This document shows positions 26,183-35,068 of a stretch of DNA of 64,000 bases, piece after piece (position 1 is the first letter of the stretch; every line of letters begins with the position of its first letter). The notes under the pieces were generated by a model. That model saw only the letters and a list, made by a program, of their open reading frames with translations, had not been told where the DNA came from and did no database searches. The position numbers were made by a program, and so were the translations under genes. The stretch is from CAWABB01 sp963780165 (GTDB taxonomy: Bacteria > Bacteroidota > Ignavibacteria > UBA10030 > UBA6906). The stretch lies in the NCBI GenBank assembly GCA_963780165.1, contig CAWABB010000001.1:1426001-1490000 (forward strand), in the 5' to 3' direction.

Positions 26183-27139
26183 TTATGAATGGAACAGCGG
26201 CATCATCCCCTCGGTGCCGGCGAGGATCTTCTCGCGTTCATCTCCAGTCAGGGGTTCGAACTCTGCCGCGAGGTTTACTGCAAGCCTGTACAGACGAATG
26301 TCGCCCGGCGGGACCGCAGCCGTGATATCTTCGCTGAGCGTGAAGCGCACCGCCTTCCGCGCCTCTTCCAGCGCGTCGATCGGCTGGTACCAGGCTTTCG
26401 GGTAATTCTTCTCGACGCCTTCCGGCCACGGACCGCGCGCGAGCATCTTGAGAGCAAGCCGTGCGACCCCCTTTTGTCGTGCGTGTTCCATAACGGCAGG
26501 CCCGAAGTTCCCGCGGGCAACACAGACCAGATTGCACGGAAAGAGGATCGAGTCGAACGGGAACCGGTCCATCATTGCAGTGGCCGCCGTCTCTGAATGT
26601 GCGGAGAACCCGATGTACCTGATCTTGCCTTCCTCGCGCGCCTTCACGAATGTCTCGAGCGCCCCGCCGGGGGCAAAGATCTGTTCGACTTCCTCCATCT
26701 TTGTCACGGCGTGGAACTGATACAGGTCAACGTGGTCGGTTTTCAACCGCTTGAGTGAGGTGTTCAACTCCGCCTCAGATCCCCTGGCATCCCGCTCCAT
26801 CGTCTTGCACGCGAGAAAGACTTTCCTCCGGTGCGGTTCGAGCGCCGGCCCGAGCTTCTCCTCCGCCTCCCCCCCGCCGTACGACGGAGCCACGTCGAAA
26901 TAGTTGATGCTCCCATCGACGGCTTCGGCAACCACCGTGTTCGCTTCGCGCTGCTCCATCCCCATAATGACGATGGCGCCAAATCCGACCACCGAGAGGT
27001 CGACGTCTCCATTATAGCGCCGCCGGGGAAGCGGGGCTTGCAGAGGCCGGTTGATCATGGCTGTGAGGAGTCTGTTGTTCCGGGATTGGGCGAAAATGCC
27101 GGCAAGGGCGGATGCAGCCAGAAAATTCCGTCGTTTCAT
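26183..27139 (-). CDS. Aldo/keto reductase family protein with export signal
   Basis: 318 residues. MKRRNFLAASALAGIFA looks like a Tat or Sec signal (RRNFL), suggesting envelope location. The AKR barrel has INYFDVAPSYGGGEAEEKLG (catalytic Asp and Tyr), VFLACKTMERD (Lys) and DLYQFHAVT (His), so the catalytic tetrad is intact. It reduces aldehydes or ketones with NAD(P)H in the family, although a periplasmic form would need a cofactor source. There is no C-terminal Fe-S motif, unlike the related gene at 41274. It ends 85 bases before the GH2 start and may share its operon. Confidence 0.85.
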   Translation of the reverse strand: MKRRNFLAASALAGIFAQSRNNRLLTAMINRPLQAPLPRRRYNGDVDLSVVGFGAIVIMGMEQREANTVVAEAVDGSINYFDVAPSYGGGEAEEKLGPALEPHRRKVFLACKTMERDARGSEAELNTSLKRLKTDHVDLYQFHAVTKMEEVEQIFAPGGALETFVKAREEGKIRYIGFSAHSETAATAMMDRFPFDSILFPCNLVCVARGNFGPAVMEHARQKGVARLALKMLARGPWPEGVEKNYPKAWYQPIDALEEARKAVRFTLSEDITAAVPPGDIRLYRLAVNLAAEFEPLTGDEREKILAGTEGMMPLFHS

Positions 27140-27246
27140 TGTCAGGCTCGCGGGGCAGGTTTAGAGGGATATGCGGGAACAAAAACTCCCGCCCCGAAGT
27201 TACGGAATGAAAGAGGAACCTTCAAACTGCAGGGGAGGGCGGTACC

Positions 27247-27672
27247 ATGCGTTATATGATCATTGTAAAGGCAACCAGGGATTCGGAGGCGGGGGTCATG
27301 CCAGAGGAGACCCTTATGGCCCAGATGGCGACGTACCACGAGGAATTGGCGAAAGCCGGCACCCTGGTCGATGGCTCCGGACTTCAGGCAACCTCCCACG
27401 GGTGGCGGGTTCACTACCCGGCAGGCAAGGGTGGCAAGCCGACAGTCATCGACGGGCCATTCCCCTATTCGAAAGACCTGATTGCGGGCTACACGATCAT
27501 CCAGGTGAAATCGGAGGGCGAGGCTCTCGACTGGAGCCGTCGCTTCCCCAACCCGGCAGGTGCTGGAGTTGAGACGCAAATCGAAGTCCGCCGGCTCTTC
27601 GAGCTCGACGATTTCGGGGAGAGCGAGGCTGTTGACCGGTTTCGGGATCTTGAAATGGGCGGGGAGGGGTGA
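27247..27672 (+). CDS. YciI-like (YCII/DGPF domain) protein
   Basis: 141 residues. MRYMIIVKA at the start and IDGPFPYSKDLIAGYTIIQV in the middle are the signature of the DGPF/YCII family (usual form DGPFTETKEVIAGF). The fold is a ferredoxin-like dimer, and some members sit beside ECF sigma factors; none is seen here. The function is not established. The ATG at 27247 follows GGGGAGGG. Its TGA lies just before the next gene, with the shared ribosome site inside the end of this gene. Confidence 0.8.
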   Translation: MRYMIIVKATRDSEAGVMPEETLMAQMATYHEELAKAGTLVDGSGLQATSHGWRVHYPAGKGGKPTVIDGPFPYSKDLIAGYTIIQVKSEGEALDWSRRFPNPAGAGVETQIEVRRLFELDDFGESEAVDRFRDLEMGGEG

Positions 27673-27674
27673 GG

Positions 27675-28085
27675 ATGAAGCGGTCGAGGATGGAGAATAT
27701 TGCGCCCGACGTGGACGCATATCTTCGCAATGTTCCCCCTGATGCACGCGCCGCATTGACCAGGCTCCGCCGCGCGATCAAGGCTGCTGCTCCGGGAGCG
27801 GAAGAGGCCATCAGCTATGCAATGCCCGCCTACAAGCTTAACGGGCCTCTCGTGTACTTCGCAGCGTTCAAGGAACACTGCTCGTTCTTTCCGGCCAGCA
27901 AAAGCGTCGTGAAACGCTTCAGCAGGGAGCTCTCATCGTTCGACGCAAGCGGAGGAACGATTCGCTTCTCACCCCGCCGCCCTCTCCCCGCCTCGCTCGT
28001 GACCCGCATCGTCAGAGCGCGCATCAAGGAGAACGAAGCACGACGCGCATCGCGCGCAGCCAGGAGGGCCTTGTCGACTACTTGA
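27675..28085 (+). CDS. DUF1801 (YdhG-like) protein
   Basis: About 136 residues. PDVDAYLRNVPPDARAALTRLRRAI then EEAISYAMPAYKLNGPLVYFAAFKEHCSFFP are the conserved DUF1801 blocks (typically IxxxxPEAEExIsYgMPxfk and yfAafKxHigfyP). It is a small cytoplasmic protein of unknown chemistry, related to frataxin-like and YdhG folds. The ATG at 27675 follows GGGGAGGGG; a GTG six bases earlier is also in frame. Coupled to the YciI gene and tail-to-tail with the DUF3160 gene (8-base overlap). Confidence 0.8.
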   Translation: MKRSRMENIAPDVDAYLRNVPPDARAALTRLRRAIKAAAPGAEEAISYAMPAYKLNGPLVYFAAFKEHCSFFPASKSVVKRFSRELSSFDASGGTIRFSPRRPLPASLVTRIVRARIKENEARRASRAARRALSTT

Positions 28086-30609
28086 TCATCACGAGCGGCA
28101 TCGCCTGCGTGTTCTCCCCCATCCGCAGCCTGGCCATGTAGACACCGCTCGACAGGGGCCGGGCGCTGCGGCCCGTTCCGTCCCAGGCAACGGTGTAGTT
28201 GCCGGGCATGATCTCCCCGTCGAACAGCGTTGTGACACTCCGACCCGTCACGTCATAGACCTCGAGCACGACGCGCTGCGCGCCGCCTGATCCCCGAACG
28301 CTGAAGGGGATAATCGTGCCTGCGTTGAACGGGTTGGGATAGTTCTGGTACAGTGTGAACGAGGCCGGGACAGGATCGTGGGGATCCCCGGCAACGCCCG
28401 TCAGAAGCTCTGTCCCCTCCCCGCGGCTCTCCCCTCCCGCGTCGGCGAGATACAGGTTGACCCAGTCAGGTCGAAGCGTCGGGGCGACCTTTGACATCGT
28501 CGCCCATTCCTCGTCCGTGAGTCGTTTGAACCCGGTGGTGAGGTGTTCGTAGTAGACCTGGACCGGCCCGACGAACGCCGTGGGAACACCGCCGGGAGGC
28601 TCAGCTACGACGAGCGCCAGCTCGACGGGGCCCGTCCCAACATGCTGAACCCATCCGACCATGCCGCCCGCCGCGTCTGTGGGGGCGGTGTGTATGTCCG
28701 CAACCACATAATCCACTGTGGTGTCATTCATGCCCGCAAGGAACTCCTGCCCGTACAGCAGCCGCGGGTACCAGCCATCATAGCGCGTTCCACACATGTT
28801 CTCGACGCGCAGCATCCCTCTCAGAAACGCTCTCTCCTCGGCCGTGAGCGCGGCGTTCGCGAGCTCCTTGCCTGCAATCGATGACAGCGTGTCGGCGACG
28901 CCGCCCAGGAGATCGAAGTACTGTCCGGCCCCGGGCAGATCTCTGAAACCTGCGGATGCGGTCCGTGCGAACTGGCCGAGCCGGTCATAGAACAACACGT
29001 TCGGCTCCACGTAGCTTTCCGGGTAGGAGCACACGATGCCCACCGTGTACGGCTGCTTTCCATACAGGATGTTGTCGTGCCGCAACTGGGCCCATGACGC
29101 AAGCTGGGTGTTCATCTTCTCCTGCCACCACGCCGCGGTCTGCATGAACGGAGGCAACGCGTCGCGCGCGGGCGGCGGATTCAAAGCCCTGATCAAGCTC
29201 AGCCACGAGCAGAACACCGACGAGGTCCAGTAGGATGCATCGTAGGAGTCAATCAGGTACCGCAACCCGGCGAGGTTCGAGGCGTAATGGTACTGCTCGA
29301 GCTCCGGTTGCAGAAGCTGGGCTGCGGCGTCGTTACCCAGCGCGAACAGAACATCAAGGCTGGATGGCAGCATACGGCGGACTTCGGAGCCATTGTAGAT
29401 GATCTTGTCGTAGACAACGTTTCCGGTAATGTATCCGTCGATGATGAACCGCTGCCCGAGCAGAAGGAACGCCGACGCCGGTCGGACCTTGCCGGGATAC
29501 TGAGGGTCCTTGATCAGGATCTGTGAGATGATACGCTGCCCGGCGTAGGGCTGCGTCGCGAGCGAGTCCTGCAGTTCGTGAAGCCGCGTTAGGTCCACAA
29601 GCTCGGCCGGCGAGGCGAGCCCGATCCGCCCGGCCAGATCGCCGAGCTGATCCACCGTCACATTGTCCGACTCGCCGAGGAGATAGGTCAGTAGCCGGTC
29701 GACGTCGGCCAGGTTCGCCCCGGCACCGGAGAGACGCACCGCCTCGCGCAGCAACATGGCATCGATGGTCTGCCGTTGGATATCGGCCTCCGGCCACTGG
29801 GTATCCGTTCCCTGCGGGGCCCGCAGATACAGCTCCGTCCTCCCCAGCCAGATCATCGCCCGGAAGTACTTCGCCAGGGCCGGGTCGCGCGCATAGTGGC
29901 CACGCACGGTGAACTGGCTGAAGTCATAGTTCCGTTCCTGGCTTGCGAACAGGGCGAGCGATGCCGCCGAAAGCCCATCGATGTACTGATGCAGGGTGTC
30001 AAGCAGTCCGGCATTCTCCGGGAAGTACGGCTGCACGGGCTCGCCAAGAAGCTGCAACGGGAGCGTGAGATAGACGTCGACGTCGCGGAGCGACTGGGCC
30101 ATCACCGGATCCGCACCGTACGCACTTGCCAGCATCGGCACCTGTCCGCGGATACCTTCGAGGCTGGCGGTGACCTTGGGGAGAAGGACCTGCCTCTCGA
30201 GCCCTTTGAGGAGCTCGTCATACGAGAGATGAACCGCGTACAACAGAGCATCCGTCGAGACGAAGACCGGAAGGTCGCGGGTGAAGATTTCGTGAAACGC
30301 CTGGATGAATGTCGGGCGCTCCAGGCGAGAGCTCACGAAGAATCCGTGCTTCCCCAGAAGCGATCGCTCGTAGTCCGTCAGCCGGTAGGCGGTGTCTATT
30401 GTCGCAAGGTACGCGGGCTCGGGCGAGGTGCCGGCGACCTCGCTGCGGAAGGTGCCGGCGGGGTACATCTCAAGGAACGTCGAGTATCCGAGGTTCTGGT
30501 GCGTCGAGAGGAATTGGCCGTAGGCCTGGACGTCAAACGAGGTCTGACCCTGAGCGCGGAACGAGAGAAGGAGCAGGCCCGTGAGGACAACAGCGCGAGC
30601 GCGTGTCAT
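28078..30609 (-). CDS. DUF3160 secreted protein with T9SS sorting domain
   Basis: About 843 residues. Signal peptide MTRARAVVLTGLLLLSFRAQGQ. The long alpha-helical core is of DUF3160 type (LVFVSTDALLYAVHLSYDELLKGLE-like block near 110-130; VGIVCSYPESYVEPNVLFYDRL; ENMCGTRYDGWYPRLLYG). The function of DUF3160 is unknown. The C-terminal 85 residues are a T9SS sorting domain (YQNYPNPFNAGTIIPF, VYDVTGRSVTTL, SSGVYMARLRM). The start at 30609 has GGAGGG seven bases upstream. It lies 85 bases downstream of the porin gene on the same strand. Confidence 0.85.
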   Translation of the reverse strand: MTRARAVVLTGLLLLSFRAQGQTSFDVQAYGQFLSTHQNLGYSTFLEMYPAGTFRSEVAGTSPEPAYLATIDTAYRLTDYERSLLGKHGFFVSSRLERPTFIQAFHEIFTRDLPVFVSTDALLYAVHLSYDELLKGLERQVLLPKVTASLEGIRGQVPMLASAYGADPVMAQSLRDVDVYLTLPLQLLGEPVQPYFPENAGLLDTLHQYIDGLSAASLALFASQERNYDFSQFTVRGHYARDPALAKYFRAMIWLGRTELYLRAPQGTDTQWPEADIQRQTIDAMLLREAVRLSGAGANLADVDRLLTYLLGESDNVTVDQLGDLAGRIGLASPAELVDLTRLHELQDSLATQPYAGQRIISQILIKDPQYPGKVRPASAFLLLGQRFIIDGYITGNVVYDKIIYNGSEVRRMLPSSLDVLFALGNDAAAQLLQPELEQYHYASNLAGLRYLIDSYDASYWTSSVFCSWLSLIRALNPPPARDALPPFMQTAAWWQEKMNTQLASWAQLRHDNILYGKQPYTVGIVCSYPESYVEPNVLFYDRLGQFARTASAGFRDLPGAGQYFDLLGGVADTLSSIAGKELANAALTAEERAFLRGMLRVENMCGTRYDGWYPRLLYGQEFLAGMNDTTVDYVVADIHTAPTDAAGGMVGWVQHVGTGPVELALVVAEPPGGVPTAFVGPVQVYYEHLTTGFKRLTDEEWATMSKVAPTLRPDWVNLYLADAGGESRGEGTELLTGVAGDPHDPVPASFTLYQNYPNPFNAGTIIPFSVRGSGGAQRVVLEVYDVTGRSVTTLFDGEIMPGNYTVAWDGTGRSARPLSSGVYMARLRMGENTQAMPLVMIK

Positions 30610-30693
30610 GGCTGGACCCTCCGGAATCTGCACCAAGATACGGCGCTCGCGCGCGTAATTCAACAAGCCCACAGAAAATGGCGGGAATACTGC

Positions 30694-32001
30694 CTAGAAA
30701 TTGACCTCGACATTCGCGTACACGATGTCGCCTGTCCCCCCGACCTGATACGGGAGGGAAAGACCTCCGACGGGGGACTTGTGCGTGTAGATATACTCGA
30801 GGTTGCAGCGCACGACGTGATTCTTCCACGGGTGGTAATTCGCCCCGAAGCGCAGATCCCACGGATTGCCGTACTCGCCGTACACCTTGGAATATCCCGA
30901 GTAGACCTGCAGCATAGCCGGGATCACCATGCCCGACGCCTGGAGCTGATAACCGTTGTCAGTGAGCTGATCGAATGCGAGGCTCTCGGTGCCGCGGCCC
31001 CTGAAATCGTTCACCCACCGCCAGTAGTACTCGCCCTCGAGCGAGAACCCCGCGTGTTTCACGCCCGCATCGATGCTGGTCATGTTGTACGTGGCGTTGT
31101 CCAGCTGGATCCCCTGCCCGAACGCGCCGGGCGCAAAGATCACGGTCCCGTCGGAGAGCCGGATCGTCACATTTTCGAACGCCTCGGACGAGGGCACGCC
31201 CTGGCGATCCTCGGGGCTTCGCGTGTAGTGAGCGCCGAGCCGCGTCGCGAGCTCTTGATGGTTCTCGAAATCTCCGAAGTTGCTGTTCAATCCGTACTCA
31301 CCCGTTGTCGGATACCAGACCACCTCTCCTGACAGCGTGTTCAGGTGCTCATCAAGCTGTCCCGCGTCGACCCCGAGCTGGCTCAGGTTATTGCCGAGCA
31401 TCACGCTGTACGTCAAACCGTCGACGACGGTCCCCTTTGCCCACAGCCCCATGGTATACGACGGGCGGAAGAACTCATCGGCGATGTACCGATTGTCGTT
31501 CGTCAGCCAGAACGGAAAGGTGCCCTCCGTTGACCTGGTTCCCGGGAGAGAGTTAACCCCCCCGCCCAGCGTGAAGTACTTGCTGAACGCATAAGTAAGG
31601 TTCCCTGCAACGACGACCTGTGCCCCCTGCCCCTGTGCGGTGTTGTTCGTCCAGACGTAGAAGAGGAAACGGAGGTTCGGATCCAGAAGCCATCCGGGGA
31701 ACTGGATGTTCACCTTGTTGAGCTGGATGTCCTGCCGGCGGTCCAGGCTGATCGTTCTGCCGTAATGGTCCGTGTAGCTGCCGTCCAGCCCCTTCTGGTT
31801 GAGGTACCGAACGTACGTGTAGATCTTCAGGTTTACTTCCCCCATGTCGGTCTTCACAAGCTTGAAGCCCGCATTCGGCTTGTAGCTGCCCCACTGGTCC
31901 CCTTTCGAGGTGTCGTTGGAGGTGGCGACTGATTGAGAGAACGCGGTGACGTGTGTCAGAACCGCCCCCAGCAGTAGAGCAGCGAGAAACGAGAATTTCA
32001 C
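30694..32001 (-). CDS. Outer-membrane porin (phosphate-selective porin O/P-like)
   Basis: 435 residues. Signal peptide MKFSFLAALLLGAVLTHVTAFS, then alternating amphipathic beta-strands ending in aromatic residues and a final Phe (VYANVEVNF), as expected for a BAM-assembled barrel. The early block IYTYVRYLNQKGLDG and the LDRRQDIQLNKVNIQFPGWLLDPNLRFLFYVWT block are typical of OprP/OprO-type or DcaP-like porins in Bacteroidota. The substrate cannot be told. Start codon GTG at 32001 with GGAG six bases upstream. Confidence 0.75.
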   Translation of the reverse strand: MKFSFLAALLLGAVLTHVTAFSQSVATSNDTSKGDQWGSYKPNAGFKLVKTDMGEVNLKIYTYVRYLNQKGLDGSYTDHYGRTISLDRRQDIQLNKVNIQFPGWLLDPNLRFLFYVWTNNTAQGQGAQVVVAGNLTYAFSKYFTLGGGVNSLPGTRSTEGTFPFWLTNDNRYIADEFFRPSYTMGLWAKGTVVDGLTYSVMLGNNLSQLGVDAGQLDEHLNTLSGEVVWYPTTGEYGLNSNFGDFENHQELATRLGAHYTRSPEDRQGVPSSEAFENVTIRLSDGTVIFAPGAFGQGIQLDNATYNMTSIDAGVKHAGFSLEGEYYWRWVNDFRGRGTESLAFDQLTDNGYQLQASGMVIPAMLQVYSGYSKVYGEYGNPWDLRFGANYHPWKNHVVRCNLEYIYTHKSPVGGLSLPYQVGGTGDIVYANVEVNF

Positions 32002-32108
32002 AGCAGTCTCCTTTATGCGATAAGCGCTTGCTGATCGGATCAGACCGATGCCATCAACGGGGAAATACGCACGAATGTGTCCCGCGTGCCGATGCCGCCG
32101 GAGCTACT

Positions 32109-33035
32109 TTACTCCTTATCCCGCCGCTCAAGAATCGCGTTCGACTTCATCAGGTTCTGAACGACCTCCTGGTAGTACGGCTTCTCCTTCAGGCTGGCAT
32201 AGGAACCGGGGAAGTACACGAGCGTGATGTCGGCGCCGCCGTTTTCAAACGCGTTCAGGACCACCGCGCACCGCTGGTCGTGGCCGAGCCGCGTATTGTC
32301 GATCATCGGAAAATCGAAGTACCCCACCCAGAATTCGACGCTGTTGCTTTCGACGTTCCCGACGGTGTCTTTCGGCGTCTTGATCTCCATCCGGATCTTC
32401 AGCTCCCGGTTGGCCAGGTCAGCGTCCTGGATGAACAGGGAGAAATACCGCTTCAGTCCGTCCAGCACAAGAGCCCCCTCGTCCAGCGCAAGTCCGCCCT
32501 GGCTCGCCTTGAGCGAATCAAGATCGATGAACCGGTCGAACTTCATGCCGGCGGCCTCCAGCACGAGCATCTGCTTCCTCGTGATTTCTGCTGCGACCTT
32601 CTGGAGTCTCACGGAGTATCCCTTCCGCGCGGGGTCTCCTGACGCTTTGATCTGCCGATCGATATACAGGAAGAGCGGCTTCAGGTTCAGGGATTCGTGG
32701 AAGTTGTACGCGAGAAGCTCCAGGTTGAGGACCTTCTCGTCGAGCGAGATCGACCCGGGCTTCAGGAAGGACTGGATCATCGAGACGAACATATCCTTAC
32801 GGAGAGCGCTCTCCGCCTCTTCCCGCCGGCTCATCAACTCCGTGTAGATGCGAACGTTGGTCTCTGTCGCCTGCATGCGCTCCCGCATCGCGTTCTCGGC
32901 GATCTCCCTGTCTTTGAGATAGTTCGACCCGATGAACCCAAGGATCGCAACGGTGATGGCCGTAATCAACCCGCCGCCGGACTGCAGCACCACCGCCAGT
33001 TTTTCCCAGGGATCCTTCTTCTTGGTCTCCTCCAC
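32109..33035 (-). CDS. Membrane-anchored protein of unknown function
   Basis: 308 residues, not recognised. A short basic/acidic start (EETKKKDPWEKLA) precedes one membrane helix (ITAITVAILGFIGSNYL, about 24-40). A heptad-rich helical segment (about 40-75, possible coiled coil) follows, then a soluble domain with NFHESLNLKPLFLYIDRQI and a C-terminal beta-rich part (VEFWVGYFDFPMIDNTRL). The C-terminal part should face the cytoplasm or periplasm depending on helix orientation. The start is GTG at 33035, just 2 bases from the stop of the small secreted protein upstream, so the two are probably co-expressed, perhaps with the metal-uptake cluster. Confidence 0.6.
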   Translation of the reverse strand: MEETKKKDPWEKLAVVLQSGGGLITAITVAILGFIGSNYLKDREIAENAMRERMQATETNVRIYTELMSRREEAESALRKDMFVSMIQSFLKPGSISLDEKVLNLELLAYNFHESLNLKPLFLYIDRQIKASGDPARKGYSVRLQKVAAEITRKQMLVLEAAGMKFDRFIDLDSLKASQGGLALDEGALVLDGLKRYFSLFIQDADLANRELKIRMEIKTPKDTVGNVESNSVEFWVGYFDFPMIDNTRLGHDQRCAVVLNAFENGGADITLVYFPGSYASLKEKPYYQEVVQNLMKSNAILERRDKE

Positions 33036-33037
33036 GA

Positions 33038-33367
33038 CTATTTCCTCCGAAGGGAATACTTCCCGTCCTTTGCCTCCAGCACCAGGTCATAGCGTGCCGC
33101 CTTGTCATAGGAGACGAGCTGAAACAACGGGGACTGATCCTTATAGCGAACAGTCAGGGTGCACTTCCCCTTCTCCTTTACGATGAGGCGGAACGAGCCG
33201 AACTTATCCGTTTCGCCTGCGTAGGACTTCCCGGCGATAGAGATATCCACCTTCACCCCGGCGTCAACGGGCTTCGTCCCTTCTGACAGGGTGCCAAAGA
33301 TCTCTCCTGCCAGTGCTGACGCCGCGGACAGGGCGACCAGGAATGCAACCACCACGATGGCTTTCAT
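33038..33367 (-). CDS. Small secreted protein with carboxypeptidase-regulatory-like fold
   Basis: About 109 residues. Signal peptide MKAIVVVAFLVALSAASALA, then GEIFGTLSEGTKPVDAGVKVDISIAGKSYAGETDKFGSF-type strands: a short beta-sandwich of CarboxypepD_reg or transthyretin-like type (G.L..G..PV..A.V.V......Y...TD..G.F). A Lys-rich end follows. Several in-frame starts are clustered (GTG then three ATGs); the last, at 33367, best fits the AAGG site. Its first third is overlapped in another frame by the tail of the permease gene. Possible envelope partner of the adjacent membrane-anchored protein. Confidence 0.55.
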   Translation of the reverse strand: MKAIVVVAFLVALSAASALAGEIFGTLSEGTKPVDAGVKVDISIAGKSYAGETDKFGSFRLIVKEKGKCTLTVRYKDQSPLFQLVSYDKAARYDLVLEAKDGKYSLRRK

Positions 33368-34304
33368 CATCATCACCTTCTCTATGAATCGAACATGCGA
33401 ATTCTCTGCGACGGATAAATCTACCCGAATGGCGAACGAGAATCAAACGGCAGGGCGCCGTGCCGTGCCGGTCGTCTAGCGCCTGCATTCTATGGAGAAC
33501 CCAGGCGACAAGGAGAACCCCCGCGGCAACCGACACAATTGCCGGAGTTGCGGGAACGTCCAGGACAAACGCGATCACCAACCCGACGAGAGGGCAGAAG
33601 ACGCCAAGCAGCCCGGCAATGAGGATGATCCCGCGAACGCGCTTTGCCAGCAGAAGCCCTGCGACAGGGGGTATGACGAGGAACCCGAACACAAACAGGT
33701 CGCCAACGAGATGCGTCGCTGCTGCGACCACGAGCGCTGTCAGGAGATAGAACGCCTGTTCCCAGCGGCGCGCCCGGAACCCCTGGGCCTCGGCAGTCTC
33801 GGGATCCAGCCCCATGAACGCGAACGGACGGGCGAGCAGCAGCATGAAGGCAATCGCCGCCACGCTCAGGAGGAGCGTAAACAGAAAGAGACCGGGCGTA
33901 ATAAAGAGAATGTCACCCCGCATGAGATTCTCCACCTCGGATACCTCCACCTGCTGCGCCTTCTGGAGGATCAGCATTCTGAGCGCGATGGCTGAAACGA
34001 ACACAACGCCGAGGACCGCATCACGCGGGACCTTCCTGTCCGAGAAGAGCCCCGAGAGGAGCAGGGCAACGAGAGCGGTCAGCGATAGAGCGCCGCCGGT
34101 GTGGCCGAGCACATCAAGCGGGGGGACGAACGACAGCGCCAGCCCAACAAGGGACACCTGTGTCAGCACCGCCCCGAAGAAGACCACCCGGCGCGCTACC
34201 ACATAGACGCCCAGCACGGCGCACAGGACTCCGACCAGCACGCTGCCGTACAGCGCGTACGGAAATTCCGCGAGGAGCGTCGTCACCGCATCAAAGATCC
34301 CCAT
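33264..34304 (-). CDS. znuB: Zinc/manganese-type ABC transporter permease (ZnuB family)
   Basis: 346 residues as annotated. About 8 membrane helices of the ABC-3 family: YALYGSVLVGVLCAVLGVYVVARR, QVSLVGLALSF, DRKVPRDAVLGVVFVSAIAL and LVGDLFVFGFLVIPPVAGLLLAKR are its conserved blocks. The family-like part ends near residue 278 (WVLHRMQ). The last 65 or so residues are Arg/Gly/His-rich, look unlike a membrane protein and overlap the next gene by about 100 bases in another frame. This suggests a lost stop, frameshift or sequencing error near 33470. The start overlaps the ATPase gene by 14 bases. Confidence 0.85.
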   Translation of the reverse strand: MGIFDAVTTLLAEFPYALYGSVLVGVLCAVLGVYVVARRVVFFGAVLTQVSLVGLALSFVPPLDVLGHTGGALSLTALVALLLSGLFSDRKVPRDAVLGVVFVSAIALRMLILQKAQQVEVSEVENLMRGDILFITPGLFLFTLLLSVAAIAFMLLLARPFAFMGLDPETAEAQGFRARRWEQAFYLLTALVVAAATHLVGDLFVFGFLVIPPVAGLLLAKRVRGIILIAGLLGVFCPLVGLVIAFVLDVPATPAIVSVAAGVLLVAWVLHRMQALDDRHGTAPCRLILVRHSGRFIRRREFACSIHREGDDDESHRGGCIPGRPVRGVSTGRRDLWHPVRRDEAR

Positions 34305-35061
34305 GGCGCCTCCCGCTCAGGATGACGGTGCTCCCCTCGAGCGTGCCCACGCGAACGTCGCGGCGGTAGATCTTCGAAAGGTTCCCGGGCGTCAGGACCT
34401 CCCCGGTCGTGCCGACGAGCAGGACATCGCGGTCCACGATCGCGATCCTGCGCACCGTGTTCGCGACGTCGTCGAGAAGATGGCTCACCATCACGATCGT
34501 GATCCGGTCCTCCTCGTGCAGATGCGTGATCAGGTCGAGGATCGCACTCTTCGAGGACAAATCCATCCCGTTCGTCGGCTCGTCGAGGATCAGCAGGTCC
34601 GGCTTCATGACCAGCGCGCGCGCGATCAAGACGCGTTGCCGCTGACCGCCCGAGAGTTCCTTCAACGGATAGTCTCGTGCGCCCGTCATCCCGACGTGCT
34701 CGAGCGCCCCGTCCACTGCCGCACGATCCTGGGGCCCCGGCCTGCGCAGGAGCCCGAGATTGCGGTACCGCCCCATCATCGCGACCTCACCCACCGTGTA
34801 CGGCAGAATCAGGTTCACGGAGTCCCGCTGCGGGACGTACCCAACAACCGGGGCGCCGCCATTCGCGGTCTGGAATCTGATCTCTCCCCTGAGCGGCTTC
34901 ACCACCCCGAGGATCGCCCGCACTATGGTCGTCTTGCCGGCACCATTCGGCCCCACAAGCCCGAAGTAATCCCCCTGCTCGATGCTGAAGCTCAGATCCC
35001 GCTGGATCACCGTCCGGCCGTAGCCGAGAGTGACCTGCTCAAATGTGACGAGAGGTGTCAT
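34291..35061 (-). CDS. znuC: Zinc/manganese-type ABC transporter ATPase (ZnuC family)
   Basis: 256 residues. Walker A GPNGAGKTT, Q-loop GYVPQRDSV, signature ELSGGQRQRVLIARAL, Walker B LLILDEPTNGMD and the switch His (VMVSHLLDD) are all present in order. It hydrolyses ATP to power metal import by the ABC-3 permease next door. A C-terminal stretch with YRRDVRVGTLEG is shared with metal-type ATPases. It overlaps the permease gene and starts 7 bases from the binding-protein stop, so the three form one operon. Confidence 0.9.
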   Translation of the reverse strand: MTPLVTFEQVTLGYGRTVIQRDLSFSIEQGDYFGLVGPNGAGKTTIVRAILGVVKPLRGEIRFQTANGGAPVVGYVPQRDSVNLILPYTVGEVAMMGRYRNLGLLRRPGPQDRAAVDGALEHVGMTGARDYPLKELSGGQRQRVLIARALVMKPDLLILDEPTNGMDLSSKSAILDLITHLHEEDRITIVMVSHLLDDVANTVRRIAIVDRDVLLVGTTGEVLTPGNLSKIYRRDVRVGTLEGSTVILSGRRHGDL

Positions 35062-35068
35062 GCTCCCC

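Noticed and set aside
26183..27139. Considered the aldo/keto reductase as an Fe-S type like the one at 41274
   Set aside because: Its C-terminus has no cysteine clusters.
29776..31332. 518-codon plus-strand open frame across the DUF3160 and porin genes
   Set aside because: It spans two real minus-strand genes and their gap, and has no recognisable motif or signal.
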